DNA of 7,558 bases, taken from positions 1 through 7,558 of the forward strand of contig CAIOZP010000219.1 in the NCBI GenBank assembly GCA_903862805.1. The letters run 5' to 3'. The notes beneath the pieces are model-generated. The model was not told where the DNA came from, made no database searches, and was given only the letters and a program-made list of their open reading frames with translations. The stretch comes from an uncultured Fibrobacterota bacterium. GTDB lineage: Bacteria; Fibrobacterota; Chitinivibrionia; Chitinivibrionales; CAIOZP01. Position 1 is the first letter of the stretch. Each line of letters begins with the position of its first letter. This document shows, one piece after another, positions 1 to 6,704 of this stretch. Position numbers and translations under genes: made by a program.

Positions 1-1
1 G

Positions 2-412
2 CTCGACCATGGGCTTTTCGAAATGGTAGTCGAACAATATTCCACATTCGCAAGAAAAAATCTCGAAGGCCATTTTCAACTTGAAAACTCGGTTGTATTT
101 CCGGCGATAATCAGAACCAATCCTTCTTTTGAGTTGCGGCGTACCATTTCTACTCTTTTGAAAGAGCATACGGAGTTTCTTGTCCAGAACAACGATATAT
201 TGGAACTTTTTGATTCATTGACAAAATCAGAACCTGTCACAAAGGAACGGATAGAACAGATCAAGCAGACTCTTAGAGAATTTTGTGCAAAATTAACTGC
301 ACATGCCAGACGTGAAAATGAAGTTATCATTCCTGCGATTCAAAAAAATCCTTCCATTCAAATGATAATGAACCGGATTTATCTTGAATTCAAAACGCGG
401 GCAAAGTCATGA
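2..412 (+). CDS. Hemerythrin HHE cation-binding domain protein (5' end cut by window)
   Basis: A small, mostly helical protein of the hemerythrin/HHE family, which folds as a four-helix bundle holding a di-iron site; members sense or handle oxygen, nitric oxide or iron, usually in the cytoplasm. The first ATG is at 23, but the frame is open to the window edge and encodes LDHGLFE just before it. That segment looks like helix A with its metal-binding histidine, so the true start lies outside the window. Counting from the ATG at 23, candidate ligands are H17 and E21 (HFQLE), H49 (KEH), and H94 and E98 (HARRE), in the H, HxxxE, H, HxxxE order expected of the family. Helices B and D share the pattern HxxxENxVxxPAI, the internal twofold repeat of the fold. 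The stop overlaps the next start as ATGA, suggesting translational coupling. The specific role cannot be read from the sequence. Confidence 0.82.
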   Translation, partial: LDHGLFEMVVEQYSTFARKNLEGHFQLENSVVFPAIIRTNPSFELRRTISTLLKEHTEFLVQNNDILELFDSLTKSEPVTKERIEQIKQTLREFCAKLTAHARRENEVIIPAIQKNPSIQMIMNRIYLEFKTRAKS

Positions 413-1251
413 TTGACGCAATGCGAATTAGATCCGCTTTTGTTGTGATATTAGCAATTGGCATATCCACCGTATCGGTCGCCGGCCTTTCCGAAGGCGT
501 AAAATTCGATGCTCCGGTTTTCTATAATCCCTTTGGTGCGACGCTGTTTTCCGAGGCATACATAAAAGACGTTTACGGCGTGAATGACAAGCTGAAAATG
601 GATTGGTCATGGATTCAGGGTGGTGTCACTGTCGTTACGAATCCGGCGTATGTGCAACCGGCAGTCTATGTCGAGTGGACGCCCTCGGCACTTGTTTCAC
701 TTCGCGTTGGCGCAGACGCTGCGCGCACTCTCGGTCGATTCTGGCTGCTGACAGAATTCCCGCAGGACTCATTTCGGCTTGACCAAAAAGAATTTGATTC
801 GCGGTCGGAACATAAGCTCTGGTACGAACGAATCTTCATCAATCCGAAGCTCCAAATGAAATATCATCGCATCGGCGGGACGGCATCTTTTCGCGGTGTT
901 TGGTTTTTCCGCAGTGGCCAGTCGTATTTTTATGAGCCGGAATTTGTAGCGCTCGTCCGTGACAAGGATTTCCTTTTCAATGTCGATGCAAAAATTTTCT
1001 GGGAATTTATTAAGGGCGGCAACGGACATCAGTTGTTGATCGGGCCGACCTACTACGCAAATGTTTTGTCAGACAAGCGTCGAACGCAGAAACTCGGGCT
1101 GTTCGGATACTGTGTCCTTCGAGAAGGAAAAGGTGTCGTTCGCAATCTGAGAATCTTTGCCACGGGAGGAATTTTCCTCGCCGACCATACGCGAAAAGGG
1201 GAAGGTTTTGGAGCAGCCGGAGTCGGGATCGAGTTTCGTCACGAAAACTGA
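409..1251 (+). CDS. Exported protein, probable beta-rich envelope or outer-membrane protein, unknown family
   Basis: I do not recognise the family. The 280-residue product starts at the ATG overlapping the upstream stop. A second in-frame ATG at 421 (residue 5) gives a cleaner signal peptide: MRIR, then a hydrophobic core to about residue 24, and a likely signal peptidase I site after A25 (SVA, then GLS). There is no lipobox cysteine and no further hydrophobic helix. The mature part is rich in W, F and Y and in alternating polar/hydrophobic stretches, for example around residues 60-85, 150-185 and 190-220. It ends in a glycine-rich strand-like segment (GAAGVGIEF), as beta-barrel or periplasmic beta-sandwich proteins do. 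No strong Shine-Dalgarno precedes either ATG, so translation is probably coupled to the hemerythrin gene. Being exported is well supported; the outer-membrane barrel is an inference from composition. Confidence 0.7.
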   Translation: MIDAMRIRSAFVVILAIGISTVSVAGLSEGVKFDAPVFYNPFGATLFSEAYIKDVYGVNDKLKMDWSWIQGGVTVVTNPAYVQPAVYVEWTPSALVSLRVGADAARTLGRFWLLTEFPQDSFRLDQKEFDSRSEHKLWYERIFINPKLQMKYHRIGGTASFRGVWFFRSGQSYFYEPEFVALVRDKDFLFNVDAKIFWEFIKGGNGHQLLIGPTYYANVLSDKRRTQKLGLFGYCVLREGKGVVRNLRIFATGGIFLADHTRKGEGFGAAGVGIEFRHEN

Positions 1252-1276
1252 AAGCACTTCATATTCAATACCGGTA

Positions 1277-2374
1277 ATGATTACCGAGCAGGCCGATCTG
1301 ACAAGTCTTTGCGACGAGATAGCGCGTCAGGGCAGTGCCGCGCTCGACACCGAGTTTGTGTGGGAACGTACCTACCGGCCAGGCCTCGCAACGATTCAGG
1401 TCGGACTTCCATCGGGTCACAGTCATGTTATCGACTACCTTGAAGTGAACGATCTTTCGGCGCTTGGAAAAATTCTCGCCGATGACGCTGTCGTGAAGCT
1501 GCTGCATGATGCCATTCAGGATCTCACGATTCTCGCAGCGGCCAGCGGATTCTTTCCTGTCAACGTGTTCGATGTCCGATATGCCGCCGGATTCTGCGGG
1601 CTGCCATCGACACTTTCGCTTGGCGCACTTGTAAAGGAAATGACCGGCGTCGAACTTGCCAAAACGGAAACCCGTACCAACTGGTTACATCGTCCACTCT
1701 CACCGCAACAGATTGAATACGCGCTTGACGACGTGCGATACCTTCACGAGGTGATGGGCAAAGAACTCGCCACGCTTGACGGAAGAGAATCGGTGAACTG
1801 GCTTGCCGCCGATTTGCGCCGACTTGACAATCCGGAAATCTACAAAGACCCCGACAAGCTGACCCGTTTCAACAAAACCAAAGGCATCGGTCGAATGCAT
1901 GGCCGCGAACTCGCGGTCGCCTTTGAGCTGGTTTCGTGGCGTGATGATATTGCCAAACAGAAAGATCTGCCTCGTGAATTTGTGATCCCCGAAAAAACGC
2001 TGCTTGGTATTGCTCACACACGACCAAGCGATTTCGATCAACTCGCAACTGTTCCCGGAATGTCTGCCAGGCTCGAATCGAAATACGGCGATGATCTTCT
2101 TGCTGCTGTTGCACGTGGTCTGGCTACACCCAAAAACGAAATCCCTGAACCGCGCCATCAGCCCGACGATCTTTTCGTTGACAAAGAGAGAATTGAAGCC
2201 GCAACGCAGATAGTGAAACGTCGCGCGACTGAGCTTGGAATCGACTCCGTTCAGGTTGCGACACGGGCACATCTGCTCTGCTTCCTTCGCGACGAAGAAG
2301 CGCGTCGTGCCGAATCGCCTTTAGCCTCGGGCTGGCGTTATGAACAGGTTGGAAAACTGCTGGAGGCAATCTGA
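1277..2374 (+). CDS. rnd: Ribonuclease D, 3'-5' exoribonuclease with HRDC domain
   Basis: RNase D trims the 3' ends of tRNA precursors and other small structured RNAs using two metal ions. The 365-residue product is close to the E. coli enzyme in length. DEDDy exonuclease residues are all visible: D24 and E26 in LDTEF (Exo I), D82 in HDAIQDL (Exo II), and Y148 with D152 in YALDDVRYL (Exo III). The family's KxxxxxNW..RPLSPQQ stretch precedes Exo III. A single HRDC nucleic-acid-binding domain follows at about residues 207-285. The start is set at the ATG at 1277, 22 residues before the LDTEF motif as expected. A longer reading from 1157 would overlap the upstream gene by 95 bases with an unrelated 40-residue extension. 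No good Shine-Dalgarno is seen. The gene follows the exported-protein gene after 25 bases, and its TGA overlaps the flavoprotein start (CTGA). Confidence 0.93.
   Translation: MITEQADLTSLCDEIARQGSAALDTEFVWERTYRPGLATIQVGLPSGHSHVIDYLEVNDLSALGKILADDAVVKLLHDAIQDLTILAAASGFFPVNVFDVRYAAGFCGLPSTLSLGALVKEMTGVELAKTETRTNWLHRPLSPQQIEYALDDVRYLHEVMGKELATLDGRESVNWLAADLRRLDNPEIYKDPDKLTRFNKTKGIGRMHGRELAVAFELVSWRDDIAKQKDLPREFVIPEKTLLGIAHTRPSDFDQLATVPGMSARLESKYGDDLLAAVARGLATPKNEIPEPRHQPDDLFVDKERIEAATQIVKRRATELGIDSVQVATRAHLLCFLRDEEARRAESPLASGWRYEQVGKLLEAI
2362..2373 (+). promoter_or_regulatory. Shine-Dalgarno and CTG start codon of the flavoprotein gene
   Basis: A GGAGG lies at 2362-2366, followed by four bases (CAAT) and CTG at 2371-2373. 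The CTG overlaps the rnd stop TGA (2372-2374) as CTGA, the same geometry as the common ATGA overlap. The reading frame is closed by TGA at 2341, and no ATG, GTG or TTG occurs between that stop and the CTG. The next standard start, TTG at 2413, lies beyond the FAD-binding glycine motif. Translational coupling to rnd is likely. Confidence 0.6.
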
Positions 2375-3621
2375 TCCGCGTCGTTGTTGTAGGCGCCGGA
2401 CCTGCGGGACTTTTGGCCGCGTTATCGGCGGCAAAGGAAGGCGGATCGGTTCTGATCCTCGAACGCAACTGTTCCCCTTGTGTCAAGCTTGGGCTCACCG
2501 GCAATGGTCGATGCAACATCACCAACGCCGCGCCACTCAACTCGTTTGTGTCTCATGTAAACAAGGGGCAGTCTCTTCTTAAAACCGCGCTTAGAGTTTT
2601 TTTCAGGCCACAGCTTTTTGGGCTTTTCAAACCGAAAGGAATCTCTTTCAGCGAAGAAGATAACGGACGGATCTTTCCGGTGGAAACCGGAGCACGAGGT
2701 CTTGGTCAGATTCTTGTCGAGCTGGCAAAAGAAGCCGGGTGTGAAATAAAATGCGGCACTATAGTCAAAGAGCTTTTGCTTGACAAATGCGAAATTGCCA
2801 AAGTGAAATATGTTTCAGGTGGACAGGAACTCATCGCAAATTGCGACGCCGTGGTTCTTTGTGCCGGAGGAATATCTCGCCCTGATACCGGATCTGATGG
2901 AAGTGGAATCAATCTTGCTGAAGTGCTGGGGCATAAAATTGTTTCACCTGCGGAGGCATTGGTTCCATTGTTGTGTGATGGAACAAGCTCCGCTGCCGGA
3001 GCATCTTTTGCAGACGCAGTTGTAAAAATCATTGCCGAAGGCCGCACCGCATCTGTCAAGCGCGGATCAGTTCTGTTCACTCACACCGGACTCTCCGGCC
3101 CGGCAATCCTGAACATTTCAGGAACTGCTGCAAGACTCGTCAATCAAGGAAAATCAGTCACCGTAACCATTGATCCATTTCCCGATATCGACGAAAAAAC
3201 TCTCGATACTGTAATGCTCAATTTCATTTCTTCAAATGGAACAAAAACAGTCCGACATCTTGCCGAGAAATTCCTGCCTCATTCGATCGCGATACTTGCG
3301 ATTGACAAATGCGAATTATCTGGGGAAGTGCGTTGTGCAGACATGCCAGCATCATCCAGAAAAAATCTTCGAACAAGCATGAAACCATTCAGCTTTACAG
3401 TAACCGGAAATGCAGGAGCAGACATTGCCATGTCGTCAAGCGGCGGAGTAGCTGAAAGTGAAGTCGATCCGAAAACCATGCGGTCGAAAAAAAGCCGGAA
3501 TCTTTTCTTCGCAGGCGAGGTTCTCGACATTGATGCCGACACCGGTGGATTCAATCTTCATATTGCAATGGCGACAGGGAATCTTGCAGGGCGGAGTGCC
3601 GTGAGAGATTTGGATAAATAA
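2371..3621 (+). CDS. HI0933/YhiN/BaiN-family FAD-dependent oxidoreductase
   Basis: A flavoprotein of the HI0933 (E. coli YhiN) family, related to clostridial BaiN; most members have no proven substrate. The 416-residue product, read from CTG, begins with the Rossmann FAD motif VVVVGAGPAGLLAAL (GxGxxG at residues 8-13) and a ribose-binding E31 at the end of the second strand. Family signatures follow: TGNGRCNITN (43-52), the TGSDGSG..LAEVLGH..VSPAEALVPL stretch, FTHTGLSGPAILN, and the C-terminal FAD motif FAGEVLDIDADTGGFN (about 380-395). The family is about 390-420 residues long, so the gene looks intact. Between E31 and the GRCN loop lies CSPC (C34, C37), where relatives usually have glycine in place of the second cysteine. 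It is last in the plus-strand block and convergent with the acyltransferase gene, with only 25 bases between their stops and no clear terminator. Confidence 0.92.
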   Translation: MIRVVVVGAGPAGLLAALSAAKEGGSVLILERNCSPCVKLGLTGNGRCNITNAAPLNSFVSHVNKGQSLLKTALRVFFRPQLFGLFKPKGISFSEEDNGRIFPVETGARGLGQILVELAKEAGCEIKCGTIVKELLLDKCEIAKVKYVSGGQELIANCDAVVLCAGGISRPDTGSDGSGINLAEVLGHKIVSPAEALVPLLCDGTSSAAGASFADAVVKIIAEGRTASVKRGSVLFTHTGLSGPAILNISGTAARLVNQGKSVTVTIDPFPDIDEKTLDTVMLNFISSNGTKTVRHLAEKFLPHSIAILAIDKCELSGEVRCADMPASSRKNLRTSMKPFSFTVTGNAGADIAMSSSGGVAESEVDPKTMRSKKSRNLFFAGEVLDIDADTGGFNLHIAMATGNLAGRSAVRDLDK

Positions 3622-3646
3622 CGGACACGCACTTTAGCGGATGTCA

Positions 3647-4828
3647 TCACCAGCCAAGTTTTTTAATAACCCATTTGCCGACGTTCTGCCCGGGCAGTTC
3701 AACAATCTGATAAGTCAACGTTGAGACAAGCGTCGTAATCACAATCACAGTCACATAAATCAAAATGTATTCAGAAAAAGGATTTAGCCCTTGTGGCAAC
3801 AACGGATGAATCTCGACATCCATGCCGAACGGAGTATTCATCGCATGATTTTTCGGAATAGAACCGACAAGGCGCCAGACAATGTCGAGTACAAAAAAAT
3901 GCGTTATATATGCGCTGAAACTGACTTTGCCGATGTGCCTTGTTATTCGATTGACAAGCAGCGGAATCCGAATCTGCGACAAGGCATACGCACCGATGCA
4001 GAACAGCGAGGCATAAAGAACCTGCTCCGACATCAGCCAAGTTCCGCATAGGCCGGCACAGATTGCCAGACACAAAAGCGCGCTCGATTGTGATTGAAGT
4101 CCAGACGCTCCGGCAGAGGCCGACTTGACAAGATGATAAAGCAGAAAGCCGAGCGCAAAGACCGGAAGCTGTGTCGGCAGCCAGTAATAATCCATGTCAA
4201 CAAGGAAACCCGGATGCGTCTTTGCGTACCACGGATATATCAGTTCCAGAACATGGAAATGTTCACAGGCTGCGGCTATAACAAGCGTTGACAGGAACAA
4301 AGCAATTGCCCGCGGCATTGTTTTAGCAAAGGTATATGTGAGCGGAACGCCGAGATAAAAAACCATTTCGGCCGCAATCGACCAGCCTCCCGGGACAATC
4401 CGGTTAATAGTCAGCGGATGCCAGCCGTGCAGAAACAGTGCTGTTGAAATCAGCTCACGATTTCCGAGTCCGCCACATTCATAAAGGTGCCGAAACTGTC
4501 CGTAATAGAAGATGTAGAAAATCATTCCAAGCCAGAACAGTGGTGCGATGCGAAACAATCTTCGCACAAAAAACGCCAGTACCGGATGAATGTCCCGTGT
4601 ACGACGCGATTCGTATGACAGAAAAAGTGTGAACGCCGACATTATGAAAAAGAGCTGAACTCCATACCGCCCCTTCTCGGCAAGCGACTCTACAATCTGC
4701 GGAAGACCTGAAACCATAACAGAACTATGAACACACATCACCAGAATAATAGCCCAGCCGCGCAAGGCATCGACATACTCAAGATGTTTCGGGGAATAGG
4801 TTCCCGCTTTGACCTGCGAATCCGTCAT
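3647..4828 (-). CDS. Acyltransferase-3 family membrane protein (surface-glycan acyltransferase)
   Basis: An integral inner-membrane protein of the acyltransferase-3 family, whose members transfer acetyl or other acyl groups to lipopolysaccharide, exopolysaccharide, peptidoglycan or other glycans. The 393-residue product is typical in length, with about ten hydrophobic helices along it. Family motifs read from the ATG at 4828 are DALRGWAIILVMCVHS (R23, catalytic-type H34), GVQLFFIMSAF (56-66), the basic RRLFRIAP loop (89-96), and GGWSIAAEMVFY (147-158), which matches the family's W-S-x-x-x-E-x-x-F-Y. The start is put at ATG 4828; a TTG directly upstream at 4831 would add one residue. The gene stands alone on the minus strand and is divergent from lysS. 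The nearby Wzz-type gene suggests a surface-polysaccharide substrate, but the acceptor cannot be deduced. Confidence 0.9.
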   Translation of the reverse strand: MTDSQVKAGTYSPKHLEYVDALRGWAIILVMCVHSSVMVSGLPQIVESLAEKGRYGVQLFFIMSAFTLFLSYESRRTRDIHPVLAFFVRRLFRIAPLFWLGMIFYIFYYGQFRHLYECGGLGNRELISTALFLHGWHPLTINRIVPGGWSIAAEMVFYLGVPLTYTFAKTMPRAIALFLSTLVIAAACEHFHVLELIYPWYAKTHPGFLVDMDYYWLPTQLPVFALGFLLYHLVKSASAGASGLQSQSSALLCLAICAGLCGTWLMSEQVLYASLFCIGAYALSQIRIPLLVNRITRHIGKVSFSAYITHFFVLDIVWRLVGSIPKNHAMNTPFGMDVEIHPLLPQGLNPFSEYILIYVTVIVITTLVSTLTYQIVELPGQNVGKWVIKKLGW

Positions 4829-4891
4829 CAATGCGTATCCGTTGAAAAGATGCGCGCAGAAAATATATACCGGCCGTAGGCAAAATATTTG

Positions 4892-4920
4892 ATCCTATCT
4901 GCAGATGCCTCGACCATCAA
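4892..4920 (-). promoter_or_regulatory. Candidate sigma70-type promoter for the acyltransferase gene
   Basis: Read on the minus strand, TTGATG (4920-4915) and TAGGAT (4897-4892) match the -35 and -10 consensus at four of six positions each, with an ideal 17-base spacer. Transcription would begin near 4885, giving a leader of roughly 55 bases. A perfect 10-bp palindrome sits in the spacer next to the -10. Assignment is by eye only. Confidence 0.3.
4897..4906. promoter_or_regulatory. Palindrome ATCTGCAGAT, possible operator
   Basis: A perfect 10-bp palindrome in the divergent intergenic region. It sits at the upstream edge of the candidate minus-strand -10 element and within its spacer, a position where a bound dimeric repressor would block polymerase. 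It could equally be chance; no second copy is seen in the window. Confidence 0.2.
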
Positions 4921-4921
4921 A

Positions 4922-5029
4922 TTGATTATCCTCTTTCTTCAGGATCATGATTCCTCTGCTGCAAAAAACGTATATTTCACACGACTTTTTATTTCATGCG
5001 GACTATCCGCAAATATTTCGGAGTAATAA
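4922..5029 (+). promoter_or_regulatory. lysS promoter/leader region with RBS and short hairpins
   Basis: This AT-rich stretch precedes lysS. Possible promoter elements are TTGATT (4922-4927) with CATGAT (4946-4951, 18-base spacer), or a TATATT -10 at 4971-4976 without a convincing -35. The Shine-Dalgarno is GGAG at 5020-5023, six bases before ATG. A 6-bp hairpin, TGCGGA-CTA-TCCGCA, spans 4997-5011. An alternative pairing of TCCG (5006-5009) with CGGA (5019-5022) would cover most of the Shine-Dalgarno; the two cannot form together. No T-box or lysine riboswitch fits in so short a leader. Confidence 0.4.
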
Positions 5030-6511
5030 ATGGCCGTTTCGCTTGACACAAATGATCAGATGAAAGTTCGTCTCGACAAGATTCCAGCACTTCGTGAGGC
5101 TGGCGAGAATCCTTATACCGACCGCTTCGAACGCACGCATACACCTGGCGAAGCACGCGAGCTTGCCGATGGTGTCGAAAACGTTCGTTGCTGTGGACGA
5201 TTGGTCAGCTTTCGTTCCTTTGGCAAGCTTGCCTTTGGTCACATTTTCGATATGTATGGCAAGGTCCAATTCGCGCTTCAGAAAGACGTGCTCGGCGATC
5301 GTTTCAAGACCTTCGAGAAGCTTGTTGATATTGGCGATTTCGTTGGTGTTGAAGGCTCAATGATAAGCACCAAAACCGGAGAGAAAACTATCTCGGTGAC
5401 ATCTTGGACTTTCCTTTCTAAGTCGCTGCGTGCGCTCCCTGAAAAGTTTCATGGTCTGACCGATCCTGAATTGCGTTTGCGCCGTCGCTACCTCGATCTT
5501 ATTTCCGATTCTGATGTAATGACCCGCTTCAAGCTGCGTACAAAAATCATCAAGACCGTCCGCGACTTCCTCGACGGCAACGGCTTTACCGAAGTTGATA
5601 CGCCGGTTCTTACAAACAAGGCTTCGGGTGCACTTGCGCGTCCTTTTACGACACACAATAACGCGCTCGACATAGACGTGTTTTTACGAATCGCTCCGGA
5701 AACTTATCTCAAGCGTTGCATCGCCGGCGGCATGGATCGTGTTTACGAATTCGCGCGCTCCTTCCGCAATGAAGGTGTTGACGCTTCGCATTTGCCCGAC
5801 TTTACCTTGCTTGAATATTATGCATCGTATTGGAACTACGTTGACAATATGAACTTCATCGAGCGTCTGCTCAAGCACCTTATTTCCGAAACCACCGGAA
5901 GCCTTGAGCTTAGTTATCAGGGACAGAAAATCAATTTCGCAGGCGACTGGCTGCGGATCACTTTCCGTGATCTTATCTTCCGCGATTGTGGCATTGATAT
6001 TGACACGCTTGACACAAAGGAAGCCTTACAAAACGCGATCAACAGCAATGGAATCGTATTCGACACCGATGTAAACGTCGCAAAAGCCGGACGCGGAACA
6101 CTTATTGATTTTCTGTACAAAAAGGTTTCCCGCCCTGCACTTATCGATCCGATTTTTGTGACGGGGCATCCACTCGATCTTTCTCCGCTTGCACGCAGTA
6201 ACGACGAAAATCCGAAGGTAGTTGATCGCTTCCAGCTTGTTGTAAACGGTTGGGAAGTGGTGAATGCTTATTCGGAGCTTGTTGATCCAATGGATCAGGC
6301 GGGTCGGTTTGCTCAGCAAGCTGAAGCCCGCGCCCAGGGCGACACCGAGACAATGGACGTTGACAACGACTTCCTGCTCTGCATGGAATACGGTATGCCA
6401 CCGATCTCTGGTCTTGGTCTTGGCGTTGACAGATTTATTGCATTGCTAACCGATGCGCCGACACTCAGAGACGTGGTTTTGTTTCCGCTGCTTCGTCCTG
6501 AAAAAGAGTAA
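5030..6511 (+). CDS. lysS: Lysyl-tRNA synthetase, class II
   Basis: This enzyme charges tRNA-Lys with lysine using ATP, in the cytoplasm, as a homodimer. The 493-residue product is full length. An anticodon-binding OB-fold lies at about 52-130 (VRCCGRLVSFRSFGKLAFGHI). The catalytic core begins near GLTDPELRLRRRYLDL (142-157). Motif 1 ends at P192 (FTEVDTPVL). Motif 2 is RSFRNEG with R246 and E248. Motif 3 is GLGLGVDRF with R468. Lysine-contacting residues match the E. coli enzyme: E262 and Y264, then N412, Y414 (F426 in E. coli) and E416, within NAYSEL. The bacterial signature ARPFTTHNNALD..VFLRIAPE is present (203-224). Minor departures are NGWEVVNAYSELVDP, where relatives commonly have NGxEixNaysELnDP. 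A good GGAG Shine-Dalgarno six bases before the ATG fixes the start. The gene appears to be transcribed alone. Confidence 0.97.
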   Translation: MAVSLDTNDQMKVRLDKIPALREAGENPYTDRFERTHTPGEARELADGVENVRCCGRLVSFRSFGKLAFGHIFDMYGKVQFALQKDVLGDRFKTFEKLVDIGDFVGVEGSMISTKTGEKTISVTSWTFLSKSLRALPEKFHGLTDPELRLRRRYLDLISDSDVMTRFKLRTKIIKTVRDFLDGNGFTEVDTPVLTNKASGALARPFTTHNNALDIDVFLRIAPETYLKRCIAGGMDRVYEFARSFRNEGVDASHLPDFTLLEYYASYWNYVDNMNFIERLLKHLISETTGSLELSYQGQKINFAGDWLRITFRDLIFRDCGIDIDTLDTKEALQNAINSNGIVFDTDVNVAKAGRGTLIDFLYKKVSRPALIDPIFVTGHPLDLSPLARSNDENPKVVDRFQLVVNGWEVVNAYSELVDPMDQAGRFAQQAEARAQGDTETMDVDNDFLLCMEYGMPPISGLGLGVDRFIALLTDAPTLRDVVLFPLLRPEKE

Positions 6512-6695
6512 CCAAATAAGAGCAGAAATCAGGATGGGGTTAAAGAAGACTTAAATCCCTGATTGCCTCATATTGCACCGCCATTTTGTAGAAGCATTTA
6601 CGATGATTCTTTGGGGAATGTCCATGTAAACGGAATGTGTACAGCACAGCCGGATGGAAATGTCCAAGTATGAAATTCATCCGGCTCTGTTGGTC
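6512..6695. other. Convergent intergenic gap between lysS and the Wzz-type gene
   Basis: No gene is visible in these 184 bases. They hold the arms of the probable terminator, an imperfect inverted repeat with 7-bp outer arms (AATCAGG 6527-6533, CCTGATT 6558-6564), and three short related words of the form GGAA(A)TGT at 6615, 6632 and 6656. None of the last is clearly functional. Confidence 0.5.
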
Positions 6696-6704
6696 TTATT
6701 TTTT
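6648..6704 (+). terminator. Probable rho-independent terminator of lysS
   Basis: A perfect 9-bp inverted repeat, AGCCGGATG (6648-6656) and CATCCGGCT (6678-6686), encloses a 21-base loop. A T-rich tract, TTATTTTTT, follows at 6696-6704. The tract starts nine bases after the stem, which is longer than ideal, and the loop is large, so efficiency is uncertain. The tract lies inside the last codons of the convergent Wzz-type gene. On the minus strand the hairpin follows that gene's stop but lacks a T tract. Confidence 0.45.

Noticed and set aside
1157..1276. Upstream extension of the RNase D frame to an ATG at 1157
   Set aside because: It would overlap the exported-protein gene by 95 bases and add 40 residues with no resemblance to the family; the ATG at 1277 gives normal spacing to the first exonuclease motif.
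1700..2272. 190-codon open frame antisense to rnd
   Set aside because: It lies wholly opposite a gene with intact catalytic motifs, its translation shows no recognisable domain, and it has no supporting ribosome binding site.
2413..2415. TTG at 2413 as the flavoprotein start
   Set aside because: It would remove the GxGxxG FAD-binding motif, which the family requires.
2124..2540. 138-codon open frame antisense to the rnd/flavoprotein junction
   Set aside because: A proline- and arginine-rich translation typical of antisense shadow frames; it crosses two well-supported genes.
3641..3650. GATG-T-CATC dyad between the convergent stops as a terminator
   Set aside because: A one-base loop cannot form a stable hairpin, and the nearest T run is separated and inside the acyltransferase coding region.
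4829..4831. TTG as start of the acyltransferase gene
   Set aside because: An ATG follows directly; TTG would add only one residue and there is no ribosome-site reason to prefer it.
4842..4869. TTGAAA with TATATA (16-base spacer) as a plus-strand promoter
   Set aside because: Plausible on matches, but it would give lysS a leader of over 150 bases and lies within the leader of the divergent gene; too weak to annotate.
6527..6564. Inverted repeat AATCAGG ... CCTGATT as the lysS terminator
   Set aside because: Its arms enclose a 24-base interior that pairs poorly, and no T tract follows; the hairpin at 6648-6686 fits better.
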